DNA of 64,000 bases from Diphasiastrum complanatum (taxonomy: Eukaryota; Streptophyta; Lycopodiopsida; Lycopodiales; Lycopodiaceae). Both the position numbers and the translations under genes were made by a program. The stretch lies in NCBI GenBank assembly GCA_029204225.1, contig MU831961.1, positions 30,341 to 94,340 of the forward strand, read 5' to 3'. Positions 1 through 12,359 of this stretch are shown here, one piece after another. Numbering within the stretch: position 1 is the first letter of the stretch; the number at the start of each line of letters is the position of its first letter. Under the pieces are notes generated by a model. The model was not told where the DNA came from. It worked only from the letters and a program-made list of their open reading frames with translations, and did not search any database.

Positions 1-700
1 TCGTGCTAGATCCGCGCAGAGTAAGATAAATATTCGATAGTAATTTGCATGACCCATAAAAATGTATACTCCTCTAATTGTTCTTGGTGGAGGCAATTCC
101 ACAATAACCTTGATTTTGGAATAATCTATAGCAATTCCATATCTCAAAATATTGGGCATTTTTTTGGATTTAAGGAAATCTGGTATTTACGACATCGTTC
201 AAACACTTTTTCCACATGATCCAGATGGTCTGTATTAGAACTATGGACTCCAAAATCATCCAAATAAATTTCAACAAATTTCTACAAATACTTCTTAAAA
301 ACAAACTACAGTGACTCGCTAAAAAGAACTCGGTGTGTTACAAAGTCCAAAGGACATAAATTTATAAGTATAGGTTTCTAATTCTGTTGCAAAAGTTGTT
401 TTATGTCGATCCATGTGCGATTTTAACTTGATTATATCCATTGAATTCATCCAAAAAACTATATGCTTTTGCTCCAACAAGGCGATCCAATATGCTTCCA
501 TAAAAGACAATGAAAATTGATCTTTACGCGTGACTTTATTCAGTGCCTTTAGGTTCACACAAATTCTCATCTTCAACACACTATCATGTTTAAAGAGGGG
601 AACTTATATGGACTCTCCTAATTAGGTTACAAATAAAGGTCCTGTGGCATCAAAAAATTTGACTGATTTAGCTCAGTGACTCTAGGATCCAGTCAGTTTG
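1..700 (-). pseudogene. Ty3/gypsy reverse transcriptase fragment
   Basis: Reading the minus strand from about 700 down, the frame at 579-319 carries RICVNLKALNKVTRKDQFSL, then MDRHKTTFATELETYTYKF and SFGLCNTPSSF. These correspond to the gypsy RT signatures (R-CVDYR-LN--T, KTAF-T--G-YE, MPFGL-NAP-TFQ). Further down, bases 249-266 encode YLDDFG, the catalytic YLDD motif. A stop and frameshifts separate the blocks, so the copy is dead. It is cut by the window edge. The flank to 1,450 shows no clear domain. Confidence 0.8.
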
Positions 701-3000
701 ACTCTTTACCTTTAAGGCTCTACCAACAATCATATTCTCCATTAAAACCTTGCATGCCTTTATCAACTCATCTATGAATTACTAGATCAATACATTAAAT
801 AACCAATAAATTGGATAATTTAAAAATAGGGTCTACAACATCCTACACTTGAAGCTCAAACTGGAAAGCATGTGAATTTTAAGTTTTATTAATGTGATTG
901 TGTTTACCATCACTATACAAATATATTTCAATGAGTACTACCAAGCCTCCACATAGGGCATATATGAATATGGGGAGGGCTAAAATATCAAAGGAATAGG
1001 AAACCATATGCACCTCATTCGTTTGTTCCTGCTTAGCCCCCACTATGCTTCAAAGCTTAAAACTACAATATCTCCAAAATTGTCGTCGTTTTATGGAATG
1101 AACTTCTACTTTTAGAGGGATACCAAATAATCTCTAGGTTAACTTCTATTTCTCAAATCTTTTTTCATAGAGACACATACACTTGCCCATAAAGGGTATA
1201 TTGCCACTACGATATTAAAAACCAAAGGTGTTGAAATCAAGTGAGTATTGCTAATGTCAACCAATGATGTAAATTCTTTGTCCATAATCTATAGAGTTAA
1301 ACCTTAAAAATTAACGAGTCAAAAACTTCATCTTATAGTGTAGATTCTAAAGCCTCAAGTTGAATGTTGGCTTCCATTGACAACTCACAATCAAATTTTG
1401 CTTAAGGCCTTGTTTTCTCATTGCTTATCGAGACCGTCTAGTACCATATCAACAGCCTCTTCCCACTTGTGGTTCTAGCTTTAAGTGCATAATGAAGAAA
1501 AGCCATCCTTAGATAAGATAGAAGAGGCCACTATTTCGTCCATTTCATAACCAACTAAATTGTCCCAACAACGTATTCAAAGATAACGCTTGATGCATTT
1601 CCATTTGCTAACTAGCTAACAAACTAGTGCATGTATGTTTTGCAAGATGTGCTAAGACTTGTGATTTTCTTATGTTGCTTGTGTAAACACTTTGAAAAGC
1701 TAGTTCACAGATGAATGAGGTCCCCAAAAGTGGAATCCCTCTGCAATTTTTTTACTCAAATGTTCCAATTGGACAAGTACTAGGTGCTAAGTTTGAGCAA
1801 GGAGTGTCATTCATAATATAGAAAAGGATCTCTACATTTTCTTTGTAAAAACTATTCCGAGGTAAAAAGGGATCTCTACATTTTCTTACTTTCTTTTAAC
1901 AACCTGCAAAGAAATTTTCCATCTTATAAACTTTTGCAGAGGGATACAAATCCATGAGAATCACAGAAGTGACTAAAACCAGACCAGATATGATGAGAAT
2001 GATAGAAAACAGCGATCGATCTACATGGTGGACTTCTTTACTTCACTTCGCTCCTCAAGATTGGTCTACACTGTGTAGCTCTTGGCGATAAGACGACTTC
2101 AGCAGATGTCTCCTGCGTTCCTCAAGCTTGGTCTTCAACAAAGGCCTCCGGTCCTGAAGGTCTCCATATGCATGTCAGAGGAGCAAATCGAAACAAAAAC
2201 TTTCTCGCAACAAGATCCACAAATCCAATTTGAAAGTTGGAAACTTTACGACTGACAAGGCTCGCATGCCGAGGCAGGAGCTTCATCGTTTCGACTCATG
2301 GCACGACACCATGTACCATTCTGCCATAGCGGCCTCTCAGCTTGCATCAGGAGATCGTTAAACCTTGTTACAGCGCTTTCAGGACATGATCTTGTTGTTA
2401 AGTGTTGTGTTAAAGACAAATGATTTGTCAATACATTTGGGACATGATCTGTAAATTTGTAAAGACAAATGATGAACTTGTGTTCAAAATCAAAATTTGA
2501 TACATCTACTTCTATCTAGTATTTATGCAAATATTCAGACGTGCCAATCAAGATGGTTTTCTTGGCTTCCTTTCTCCAATGCACCATGAATTTGTATGAT
2601 CTTGGTGCATGCAAGGGTTTATTCTGATACTGTACATATTCTATTCCATTAATCTGTGCTATGCACATAATTTGTATGCCTTGATTATCATTGCCCAAGT
2701 TAATGCTTTTATATTTCCATTGCAATTATTCAGCGTATGGAATTGTGACCTTTTCTTTTGTTTGCATTAAAAAGTCACTCTTTGTCAACCCATGGTAAGG
2801 ATATAGAGTCAAGTCTTCTAGTCTAGCCTCGGTATCGTCATTAATAACTTACTCTTCATTTATATGATGTCAAATAATATTGTGAATGAAGTAATGGTCA
2901 TTATATTTTAATAATTTCTTTGACAACACATTCTTATTACTTTTTCTTTGTACAAATATGTATACAAAATATCTTCCATATATTGGATGAAAAATTGATC
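701..3000. other. No recognisable gene
   Basis: AT-rich sequence with only short random ORFs. The left third probably continues the decayed gypsy element upstream of its RT (inference from position), but no protease or gag motif is readable. Nothing else is supported. Confidence 0.4.
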
Positions 3001-3054
3001 GACTTTTCAAAGATGTCTTGAAGACTATGTAATTGATGGTTGGCAACGATCATC

Positions 3055-3260
3055 TAAAACCGTGAATACTAAAAAGTGAATATCTTCAATTTAGATCACG
3101 ATTATTGTAAATATTAATCGTGAATATTGTAAATTCATGAATACCGATCGTAAATATTGTGAATATTGATCATGATTGTTGTGAACACAGATCACGATTA
3201 TTGTGAATAGTGATCGTAAATACTAATCGTAAATACAAAAATATTTTGAATAATAATCGT
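3055..3260. repeat. Degenerate ATCGTGAATATTGT-like repeat patch
   Basis: About 200 bp made of imperfect, partly inverted units close to ATCGTGAATATTGT and ATCACGATTATTGTGAA. Examples are at 3,110-3,135, 3,148-3,172 and 3,185-3,215. No coding potential. Confidence 0.6.
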
Positions 3261-5050
3261 GCAAAAAAGCTAATAAATGCATTTGTCTGAACCTCACAAA
3301 AAATATTACAAATATGTAAACAAATTATTGCGTTGTGCAACTTCAAATAGTAAAAACAAACTACTCATGATCAAATTTTTTATTATGAAATACAAACTTA
3401 TCAAAAACATAAACATTTCCATATTCAAAATATACAATAATATATAAATTAGACATGAATTACCTAAAAAGTGCATTAAATCCTATTTATCTTATCATGC
3501 TATCATACCACTTAACTTACATAGCAACAAATTGATGCTATTGCATGCAAAGGCAGAGATTCGCGATCATTCACGTGCTCATCTTCTTATTATTTTACAA
3601 CGATTATGGTGTAGATTAACAAGCTAAATACTTATCATATAGCCATTGTTGATCTCAAAGATCTATGGCAATTTTCACTAATCGATGTTGGATTGAAAAG
3701 CAAATACGAGCAAGAGTTTTTTCTAAGACAACAAGGCCTGTGGTACAATCCACATCATTCTTGTTTCCACTATTAATACAAAGACCGCTACCAAAAGTGC
3801 TCTTTGCTCAAAATCCACAGTACTCCCATGCAACAATTTCTCATATCAACTACCATAGATGTAAAAGAACATACAAGGGTCCAATAAATATAAAAAATTG
3901 TACAATATTCTAAGAATATCTGCAAAGCATGTCTCCTACACTTTTGATGGTGCACACCTATACTTCAACTTAAAACACGTCAAAATTCATTGCCACAAAC
4001 AAGTAACAACAAAAAAAACGATGCTTCAAAAAAATGTGGCTTCTCTCTAAGGAAAATAGGTTCAAGGTTGATACTTTGTTGACTTGAAAATCTCCTAGCA
4101 CTCCAACATATACTACATATATCTACATGGGATGGTGTACTTGTAATTAGAAAATGTGACACTAAGTAGAGCATAGCTTTAATCTAGTAAATTCATAAGA
4201 ATTTATCTTTATATTTTATTTTCTTTGTAGCTTAAGGTACAACAGCAACCAAAAATGCCTTGAAAGTGCCACATTTCAGCAAGTTTCCCAGATGAGTGAT
4301 GTAATCACTCAACCATGTCATTGACAAGATACATGACCTCACCTGCCATGAACAACAACAATTTTATGAGAGCATTAACCCCAAAAGCTAAATGCAGGAA
4401 AAGGAAAATGAGATGTTTCAAGCTTGGATTCATTACACAAAAATCATTATACACAAAAATCCATAACTTCACTCAAGCTTTTCAGTTTGAGATGCTGAAA
4501 AGCTTGGCGGAGAAAAAAGAGTGAAAAGGATCATTCCCTGAATGAGGAAAAGCTATTATCTTCTCCAAAGAGTTGATTTTTTGGCGTTTTGCCCTGATCT
4601 AGCAGTAGCTCTGTATGGGCAAACAAGGTATGGCTTGGGTCTAGGTGAGCATGCTCATAGGCTGGGTGTATTGATAAAATTTGTGAATGTTGATGTCAAA
4701 ATATGCTAGTGTCATTGATAACTTGGTGCGGACTGGGTATCAAGTGCTTCAAATGCTGGACATCATGTTAGATCTTAATCACTTTCAAATGTGTATCACA
4801 CCTGAAGCGAGGTTTGGAACTCTTTATGTGACTGTCAGTATTCCAGAATGCAAGAGCCAGGAACATAATGAGGATGAAAAATATGATGATTAGACAAGGT
4901 AGATGTTGCTGTGGGAAGTGACAGGTTGCAAAATGAATGTCTCTATTTAACCTCAACTTGTCACAATGCAATAAAATACAAATATATTGTGAATGCAAAT
5001 TTTGATGAACTTTATTCGTAGTTGTGCTGTGTCCCAAAAACATGTACGAA
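3261..5050. other. No recognisable gene
   Basis: AT-rich DNA with short ORFs lacking known motifs. The right part may be the decayed 3' portion of the gypsy element that ends at the LTR at 5,163, but no integrase or chromodomain motif could be read. Confidence 0.35.
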
Positions 5051-5162
5051 GCACATGTTCCAAAATGCTCCAGGATTTTTTTTAACAGTCTCCACTTCCA
5101 GAATGCCACAGAACACTTTTGGTTTTAGCCCACATTGAGGGCAATGTTTTAGATGGAGGGAG

Positions 5163-5554
5163 TGTTATGGACATACATATAGTCCATCCTTCTCTATTTT
5201 TGACAGTATTTTTGGACGCGCAGTTATATTACATGTGACAGGTCTAGAAACACCATTTACATGGTTTTCTAATTTTAGCCCTAATTTTTGAATTTCACCT
5301 TCCCTCCGATTCTATTTGAAGGGAGTTAGGTTTTGTCCACTATAAATAGCCACTAAGGCTGGTCATTTAGTAGCTTTGATCATTTTGAGTGTTGGCCTGC
5401 TTGTAGAGGAGTTGTACTATTTTGGAGATCTTAGTTAGAGATCTGTCTAAGCTATCGGCGGCCATTGATATTCATACAGTTTCTTAGTTGGAGAATGCTT
5501 TTTGCTGTCTTTTATGCACCATTGATATCAAAATCTGTGAATTTGTTCATAACA
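5163..5554 (+). repeat. Gypsy-type LTR (3' LTR of a decayed element)
   Basis: A 392-bp block starts TGTTATGG and ends TTCATAACA, so it has the TG...CA ends and a 7-bp terminal inverted repeat (TGTTATG/CATAACA). It is preceded by a purine-rich tract (AGATGGAGGGAG) and by CACATTGAGGGCAATGTTT, a sequence common just upstream of plant gypsy 3' LTRs. TATAAATA at about 5,341-5,348 fits an LTR promoter. No matching 5' LTR lies in the window, so no target duplication could be confirmed. Confidence 0.65.
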
Positions 5555-5903
5555 AATGATACTGCAAGAAGAAACCCAAACTTTATTTGTAACTAACTCC
5601 TTCATAATAATATCAATTACACCAAGATAAGCTAAGCTCACGTATAATTTAAAACATCTTGGATGAGACTCATAGATTGAAACTTGATTTATAATCTTCA
5701 TTGCCCTTAGTGTGACCTAATTAGGATTTGCACCATATGTTTTGGGGCCCAATGATGACAAATAAGAGAAATTAAACCCTAGTCCAGCCTATTAACTAAT
5801 TCTATGTGATTCCAATGAAAATTGAAAAAACTGCAACTTGCATGCTATTGATCAGAAAAAGTTCCAAACTAAAAATCATTTAGAAGAATCAGCAAAATAT
5901 TAC

Positions 5904-6004
5904 CTTAATGCAAATTCACTATTTTCATATTTATTGCCACCAGTTGTGATCTCCAAATCAGTGTCTACAGCCTCCACATCGACTTCTTCATCCTCACCTT
6001 TATA
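5904..6004 (-). CDS. C3H13-like gene, conserved acidic tail exon
   Basis: A 101-bp exon, phase 0 in and phase 2 out, with acceptor TATCATGTAG and donor TTAAG followed by gtaatatt. It encodes YKGEDEEVDVEAVDTDLEIT then TGGNKYENSEFAL. The GEDEEVDVE run is the C-terminal signature of the family. Because the exon ends in phase 2, at least one more short exon must follow further left. One candidate at about 5,865 would add around 20 hydrophobic residues, but it cannot be supported. Confidence 0.72.
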
Positions 6005-6839
6005 CTACATGATACCAACAACACCACCATATGAATTTCATTAACAAAGTACACCAAGTTTAGAAATTTCGTGTCTATGATGCCCTAAAAATGTCAATAA
6101 TATCAGTAAGTCAACAGAGAAAAATTCGATCTTCTACTTTGGCGACAGGCAACCATCGATTCAAATTTGCCACAAACCTCAAAAGAAGCTAAGAATAAGC
6201 CCAATTTCCCATAACAAAGCTACGATCTCTCATCACAAGAAGCCATCTTGCTACTTCACAAATGAAACCAAGAGCTGAGCTAACTTATCTAGTAAAAAGC
6301 CAAAAGTTGTATGTTCCAAAACTTTGGAGTGCTTTTGTTTTTGAAAACCAATGAGAAACTAATTGCTTTTCACCTTTTATTGTCTTCAGATTGGCCTCTT
6401 AGTGCACTTACATTGGGTAACAACAGATGGAAATTAATGCCAAAAGGTACTATTTCTATGAAGCAAGCCAAAAGGTACCATTTTTATGAAGAAAGCCAGT
6501 AGGTAAGACTTAAGTAGTTAATCAGCCCGATTGAGATCTGCAAATTGTTTCCACTCTACAACAAAGGTCACCTCATGAAGCATGACCCTTCTCCTCTAAA
6601 AAGGTAAAACTTGGGTAAAACTTTTGGACTCCTAAGGTATCGGTTTGGTAAACGGCCCTTCAGGCCCTGCTTACCCTAAAATTAACATCCTACTGCATTC
6701 AAGTTGAGTCCCTAATATTTTGAATTGTGATAGAAAGTGATCAATGGGGATCCAGTGGTTAAGACATTGTCGACATAGCGGCCATCCTTCCCTTAAGTTA
6801 GGTGGCAATAGACTGTAGGTGGTCCTAAGTATGACATAC

Positions 6840-7036
6840 TCAAAATGATTTCATCCTAAACCTTTGAACATAGACTGAGCAAGATTCTGAATGTGGTAGT
6901 ACCAATACATCAGTAGCTTTCCAAGTGACCTTTTTACCATCCATTATTCTAGAACCAAAGTCGTGTATCTCAATCAGCTTGTACTTGAATGGACTTCTAG
7001 AATAAAACCAGGATTTACAAATCATAAGAATGTCAT
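6840..7036 (-). other. Unassigned open segment in a host-gene intron
   Basis: The minus strand from a TTCTAG acceptor-like site encodes SPFKYKLIEIHDFGSRIMDG and continues KKVTWKATDVLVLPHSE to a stop at 6,840. The composition looks protein-like, but its phase does not fit between the neighbouring host exons (both phase 0). It may be retrotransposon debris or an unused exon. I do not recognise it. Confidence 0.25.
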
Positions 7037-7518
7037 TTAACATAATCGAGAGCATATGGAGAGACAAAATACCAGAGACTTTTCAAAATTTTAATTATGT
7101 ATGGCTGCAAATCTGCTTCAAAATGTAAGCAGTAAATCAAAACAGCAGTTACCAGGAAACATTTGCAAACTCGTACTAAGTTTGCAAAAAATGTTGCAAG
7201 TTTGACCAAAAAATGAAAATATCCTCAGAATCACGCTAGGTCAAAACCACCATTGCATGTTCTGGAATTCCTGTTATGGTTTCCTCGAACATGTTCCAGA
7301 AACTCTCGTTAGGGTTTCCCGAAACGCTGCTGTTTTAGAGAAAAAGGTTTGCTAATTTGCCTTTTCTTTTTTTTGTTTTTTGTAGTTTTGATAGGTTTCA
7401 ATTTTTTTGATTTGAGTGTGATAAATATACAATATAAAAGCTTAGCAAAGAGTAGACCAACTTGCAAACCATCAGTCAATTGATCCAGGCAGAACATCTT
7501 CAAAGTTCAAACAGATAC

Positions 7519-7722
7519 CTGCACATAATGGTTGGATGACAACGTGGACAGCTTGCTTAGTGAATATCCAAATAAAACATCGTCTACTCGGAAGGGTCTT
7601 GAAGCATTCGCTTTCCCATTTACCTCATCCTTCTCTTGGATGATCATGTGAGACCGATCTTCCTTTTGCTCAATGGGCTCTTCTGGATTGTTCCCTGCTT
7701 CTATCAAATTCATAAAGTTTCC
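7519..7722 (-). CDS. C3H13-like gene, penultimate recognised exon
   Basis: A 204-bp exon of 68 codons, phase 0 at both ends, with acceptor GAAAACAG and donor GTGCAG followed by gtatctg. It starts GNFMNLIEAGNNPEEPIEQK and ends LSSNHYVQ. Joined across a 1.5 kb intron to the exon at 6,004 it yields NHYVQ-YKGEDEEVDVE. That corresponds to the NAYKQYEGDDE-VDVE tail remembered for the family. This fit supports both exons. Confidence 0.75.
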
Positions 7723-7914
7723 CTGTTTTCTAGTCTACATTCCAAAATTAGAGCAGATATTATGCAACCAACTTCAAGAAGTTGATATCATGACTCTGCA
7801 ACCAGATTGAAGCTATACATGAGCCTACATCAGCTTAGCAGGAAAAAATAACAAATGTTCAAAGCAAGATACCTATGCCATGATTCTTAGATCAAACAAG
7901 CTCATAAACTCAAC

Positions 7915-8168
7915 CTTCTCTAATACTGGGCTTGAGAGAAATTGCAGAGCATCCCCTCCAAAATTGCGAGCTTTACTCCGGCCATCAACAAACACTGTAT
8001 CTGATTGTGTGTTGGCATCCATCAACTTTGTTAGATTGTGATATCTTGAGATATCACTGTCATCTACATCTGTTTTCTTTGTACCAATTTCCGCTTCATC
8101 TGACTGGAGAGAATTTACTGGTCTTGCTGCTGTTTCTTGCAATAGTGATACTTTTTTCTTCAATCCAC
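7915..8168 (-). CDS. C3H13-like gene, acidic/Ser-rich exon
   Basis: A 254-bp exon, phase 1 in (A plus GT gives Ser) and phase 0 out. It begins GLKKKVSLLQETAARPVNSL and ends ALQFLSSPVLEK at GAGAAG followed by gttgag. If that donor is not used, the frame continues VEFMSLFDLRIMA to a TAG at 7,873-7,875, giving an alternative shorter C terminus. The spliced form is preferred because it joins in phase to the next two exons, which end in the conserved family tail. Confidence 0.72.
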
Positions 8169-8300
8169 CTGTGTCAAGCAGAACATAAAGTATGGTCGTA
8201 AGTGATGCAGAAGTATTCATGGGTTTAGAAATACAAAGTTGAGAAGGTATACAGCTTTGAAAGTTAAAAATGGATAACAATATTCACTGTCAAATTTTAC

Positions 8301-8533
8301 TTTTCCTGGTCTTTCCAGTGATGGGTGGATCACTCTCATCAATTGCGCCAACAGTGACTGGATGTGAATCACCCTCACCACCAGTAACCTTCATAAGGTG
8401 TGCACCATTGTGAATTCCCTCTGGCTCTCCTTCGCTGACAATGTTAACGTCAGAATCTTCACCACGTATGACTGGCCTGTTGTCCTCTTCTAGTGGCAAC
8501 TCATCGACCATTTTTTGCAACTTTGCCTGTGCT
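8301..8533 (-). CDS. C3H13-like gene, end of coiled coil and acidic region
   Basis: A 233-bp exon, phase 2 in and phase 1 out, with acceptor TCTGCAG and donor AGGAAAA followed by gtaaaattt. It begins RAQAKLQKMVDELPLEEDNR, finishing the coiled coil (family form RSQARLQKLGDQL). It then becomes acidic and Gly-rich (RGEDSDVNIVSEGEPEG) and ends GKTRK. It is preceded by a 2.5 kb intron in which no transposon was recognised. Confidence 0.8.
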
Positions 8534-11007
8534 CTGCAGATTTTTATAGTGAACCAAGAAGAACAAAGTTAAGAGGAGCTTATCCCTCTTGAGGCCTTCA
8601 CAAGATTTCTGCTTTCAGAAACATTCAACCCATTTCGTTTTCAGAATAAACCATTTCACAACATGACACAAACTTTTGGCCGAACACAAGCTCATAGGAC
8701 AGCACGAAGAACCACCTGCCTGTCTTGCAGAGTTTTGAATTTGACAAATAAAACCTTGGGATCAGTCTTGAGTCACACGCACTTATGGTCTCTATACAAA
8801 ACACTACATCTTCATTCTGTCCCGGAGAGTTAAATCTTCGAGGGCTTTACGATATTTTCACTATCATGAACTTCAGCTGATAACAGGTTAATGTACTACT
8901 GGTATACTGTACATCTCAATCATGTCCATAAATTTTTAGAGGCTTATTGTATAAGCAAGTACTACTGTCAACTCGTATCTAGACCTACAATATCAGCGAT
9001 CCTCACTCAAGGTAATGATGGATAATAGGTTCCCGCTTAACTCGTAGAAAAAGCTCACTCAAGGACCTTTGGCAGGTTAGCAGAGTAAATATGCAAAGGT
9101 GGTCGAGACTCTACCAGTTGTTTACAAATCTTCGTTCATCCTACCTTATAGGTTATCTTCTTCCCCATGCATAGAAACTCGTCTTCGAACCTCACTTTTG
9201 TAGCTCAGTCACTGCTATACAAAAAAGAGAGGAAGATGTAGCAGAAAGCATATCAGTGAAAACCAAGAACAGCAATCCACAAAGGGAAACTCGGCTGCCG
9301 CTCCATCATCTCTCTTCAAGGTAGCTTCTTCAAAACTCGATTTTCCTATTGGTGAAAACTGAGAACAATACACCCAAAAAAAGGAAACTATGCTGCTACT
9401 AAATGAACCATATCTGCTTAAAGGTAGCATTTTCAAAATTATTTTTCATTTGTTAACTTTAGCATAATAAGACTACGTTTCACTAAGAGCACTATGTGGA
9501 TGCTGGCAATCAATCATCACCATTGACCAAAGTCACTAGACATGTAACAGCTCACGAGTTACCACCAGAACACAAATGGTCTAGATCATTACTGAGAAAT
9601 ATATGCAGTTGTTTTCCTATGTGTAATCAGAAAGTATCTCAAAAGTAGTCTTAATGTCTCATTAAGAGAATGAGTTCCTCTGTCCCCTACTGATTCAACT
9701 GGACAACCATAACTGATAATTATAGTTTCGAATCATAATGTAGCAATTGCTTTACTATCCTTATTTTTTGGTTTGAACTTTGTAGCTGTCTCATGTTGGT
9801 CAAACGCGTTGACAGTTGACGAAAGACCGAAAAAAATTAGGACAGAGGCAATCAGAGGAAAGAAATGCCAAAGCTACCAATGGTAAATGGCACCACCCAT
9901 GGGTCACGATATCCTTTTTGAGACAGGAAAATATCTTAAATATATAGCAAGGCCAGCTGTCAAGAGCCCATGGAAAGGCCATATCATCATCTTGAACTCA
10001 AAGAGCTTTCAATGCCCCCTTATCCCAGTGCAAGGACGATGCACTCATGAAGAGTTCCCAACCACACCTACCTCCAATCGTTGGCAGTCACCTTTCCGCA
10101 TCCCTACCACCTCCCTCCTCATGAGCTGCCTATAAAGGAGAACACACGCCATGCAGAAGATGTGCAAAAAATTTTCATGATCGAGGCTGAGTAGGTGAGA
10201 TTTTCTTCTCATGGACATGCGGAGAGATGTTGCTTTGGCCGAACATTGGGTGTGAGATCTTTGTTCACTGCAAGAAGCAATCCTATCCTGCCAGAACGTA
10301 GTGTGAGACATGTTTTTTTATCTATAAGGAGAGCCATGCTTTCCTATTGTCACTGTGAGATTCAAAATGGACGTGAAGTTTGCGATTGCATTTTGCTCAG
10401 CAATAAATTCTTCAAGAACAACCCCTAATAGAGAAGGTAGCTCCATGGTTTTATGGTCCTTTCAACATGATTGAGAAGTTGAGTGATGTTACTCCTTGGC
10501 TACAGCTACCAACTAACACAGATACATGTGATGTCTTTCATGCGAGTTTCTACATGCAATTATCGGCCTCATGAGGCTTGGAAGATGGCAAACAATCCAA
10601 AGTTACTTACTTTCTAGCCGTTTCTTTCATTAAATACAATTGAATCATAGTCAACATCGTCGCGACATCTTGTGCTTTAGTTCATTGCGCCATTGTTGAG
10701 ACTACATGAAGTATTTTGATGTACTTTGCTCTCCTGACCAAGCTTTTACACTTGCATTGACAATTTAGTCAAGAATTCAACAACTTGAATCATTAGGGCA
10801 ATATTTGGTTCCTCAGAGAAATTGTAGGCAAATGACTAGGGCTTGTATCAACGGTATATTGTGATTGGAGCCTTATTGATTCATTCAGACACTTGATTTA
10901 TGCTCATTCAGTTGTAGCAAGTGCAGATTTACAACTTATGATAAGTGTTCAAGATAGCACAATCTACTAGACTTGCAGAGAATCAAAATAGTCATGTGAT
11001 TACTTGC
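8534..11007. other. 2.5 kb host intron without recognised elements
   Basis: This is the intron between the AQAKLQKM and SKIKKLIK exons. It holds only short random ORFs. It starts (minus strand) with a GC donor at 11,007 and ends with TCTGCAG. Confidence 0.5.
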
Positions 11008-11079
11008 CTTGTCATTTCCTCCTGAGCACGAGCTTGACGCATGTATACCTTGATTAGCTTCTTAATTTTTGAGCCCAGT
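11008..11079 (-). CDS. C3H13-like gene, coiled-coil exon 3
   Basis: A 72-bp exon with acceptor TCTCTTTCAG, entering and leaving in phase 2. It encodes LGSKIKKLIKVYMRQARAQE followed by EMT. The SKIKKLIK motif is strongly reminiscent of the family's SKIKKFIKAH motif. The donor is ACAAG followed by gcaagt, a textbook GC-AG donor. The alternative gt two bases on gives an immediate stop in the next exon. Confidence 0.78.
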
Positions 11080-11203
11080 CTGAAAGAGATACACACCGAA
11101 TACTTCTTGTAAGCCATAATTACAAAATGACCCTTAAACTAGGAAAAATCTTATATCACTAACCATGACAAAAACCTTGGAAGACTAAACATGAGATCTA
11201 TAC

Positions 11204-11301
11204 CTTCTAAAATCTGTGCGTGCATCTGTCAACTTGGATTCCAAGTCTTTCTTGTGACTCGACCATTTCTCATTTTCCTGAGAATTCTTCTCCAAGAAAT
11301 C
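11204..11301 (-). CDS. C3H13-like gene, coiled-coil exon 2
   Basis: A 98-bp exon, phase 0 in and phase 2 out, between acceptor TTTGACAG and donor AGAAG followed by gtatag. It encodes DFLEKNSQENEKWSSHKKDL then ESKLTDARTDFR, a highly charged heptad-like segment. Introns on both sides are short (148 and 124 bp), unlike the giant introns upstream, so this end of the gene has stayed compact. Confidence 0.78.
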
Positions 11302-11449
11302 CTGTCAAAGTGACATACTCCGCACGTTAACAGCTAATCTGAACTGAAAAAATTGCATTCAAGGTGGCTTAGACTTCAGTAATAAAGAAGCTGTTATCTC
11401 CAAGAAACACATATCCGAACATATCTAAGTGAAGGTCATAAAAACTAGC

Positions 11450-11506
11450 CTCAAGTTCCAATTTATGATAGCTGAGCGCTTCAATGTCAGCCTCGACCAT
11501 TTGTAA
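11450..11506 (-). CDS. C3H13-like gene, coiled-coil exon 1
   Basis: A 57-bp, 19-codon exon (LQMVEADIEALSYHKLELE), phase 0 at both ends, after a long pyrimidine tract and TGGTGCAG. The donor is GAG followed by gctagttt, a GC donor. The nearby gt (after GAGGCTA) would put the next exon out of frame. Joined to the previous exon it reads SLEEE-LQM, matching the EE-LKQMQLDI-ML--HK-QLE pattern of the family. Confidence 0.75.
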
Positions 11507-12214
11507 CTGCACCAAGAAAATAAAAGATCTCAAATCCAAGAGACAATCAGAGCAAATTTATAAAAATAGAGAACCTGACAAAACGCTGGTGCGGAACCAC
11601 AAGGGCCTTGCCTTGGCTTTAGACACATTAACCAAGTTGGCATGAATGAGTATCGCTTTGAATGTGCCGCTTATAAAGTGATTCCAACAAGTCCATTCAC
11701 ATCATGTACAAGAAACTCAGTCAGGACAAAGCATCCCAACCACAAAACACAACCGTATGATCATCAATCAAGCCACTTTCAGTGTTTTCTCACACGTACA
11801 CATAGAACATGTGGCAAGATGTTAAAACTGCTTCTTCAAGGAACATAACTATCTCAAATGTATATGCAAAGACGAAATGGATCATGCGTATATTTATGAT
11901 TCAGCAAGAACATGGATATTGGAGACCATCCTTAAAAGGAATCACTATTCAAATTGTTATTTTATTTCGTCCTATCACAATAACATTCCACATACTAAAC
12001 CCTGCTGGAGATGCACATGCTCAAATCACTATAATCCTACTTACATTACTTCAAAAGTTTGAAAATTATTCTCGTAAGCCTCCTCAGAAGTTCAAGTATT
12101 GTTTTCATAAGGCTCAGCAAATCACATGACTCATTTATTGCTCTCGGTACTTCAAAATAACTCATCTATGACCATTCTCAAATGTTACAAGAATCAAGAT
12201 GTTCAATGCTTTGA

Positions 12215-12290
12215 AACTGCATAAATGTTGTGGGGGTCACAATGGTATCAAAAAGCCGACACTTAGCATATAAAGGTCTCCAATAAAACA
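12215..12290 (-). pseudogene. Small LINE ORF2 fragment
   Basis: On the minus strand the sequence ATGCTAAGTGTCGGCTTTTT and following bases encode SKCRLFDTIVTP. This block occurs in the longer LINE copies at about 21,075-21,110 and 45,700-45,735. Only about 70 bp are recognisable. Confidence 0.55.
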
Positions 12291-12359
12291 AACAACTACT
12301 AGATAAGAAAGAGTAATAGATAGATCTCTACTCTACTCTACTCTCATAGTAAGTAAATA

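Noticed and set aside
6840-7036. Additional host exon between the NHYVQ and YKGEDEE exons
   Set aside because: Both neighbours are phase 0 while this segment is open only in phase 2 from its acceptor-like site, and direct joining of the neighbours already gives the conserved motif.
7932-8201. 89-codon plus-strand ORF
   Set aside because: It is the antisense shadow of the host exon 8,168-7,915, which has splice sites and phase support.
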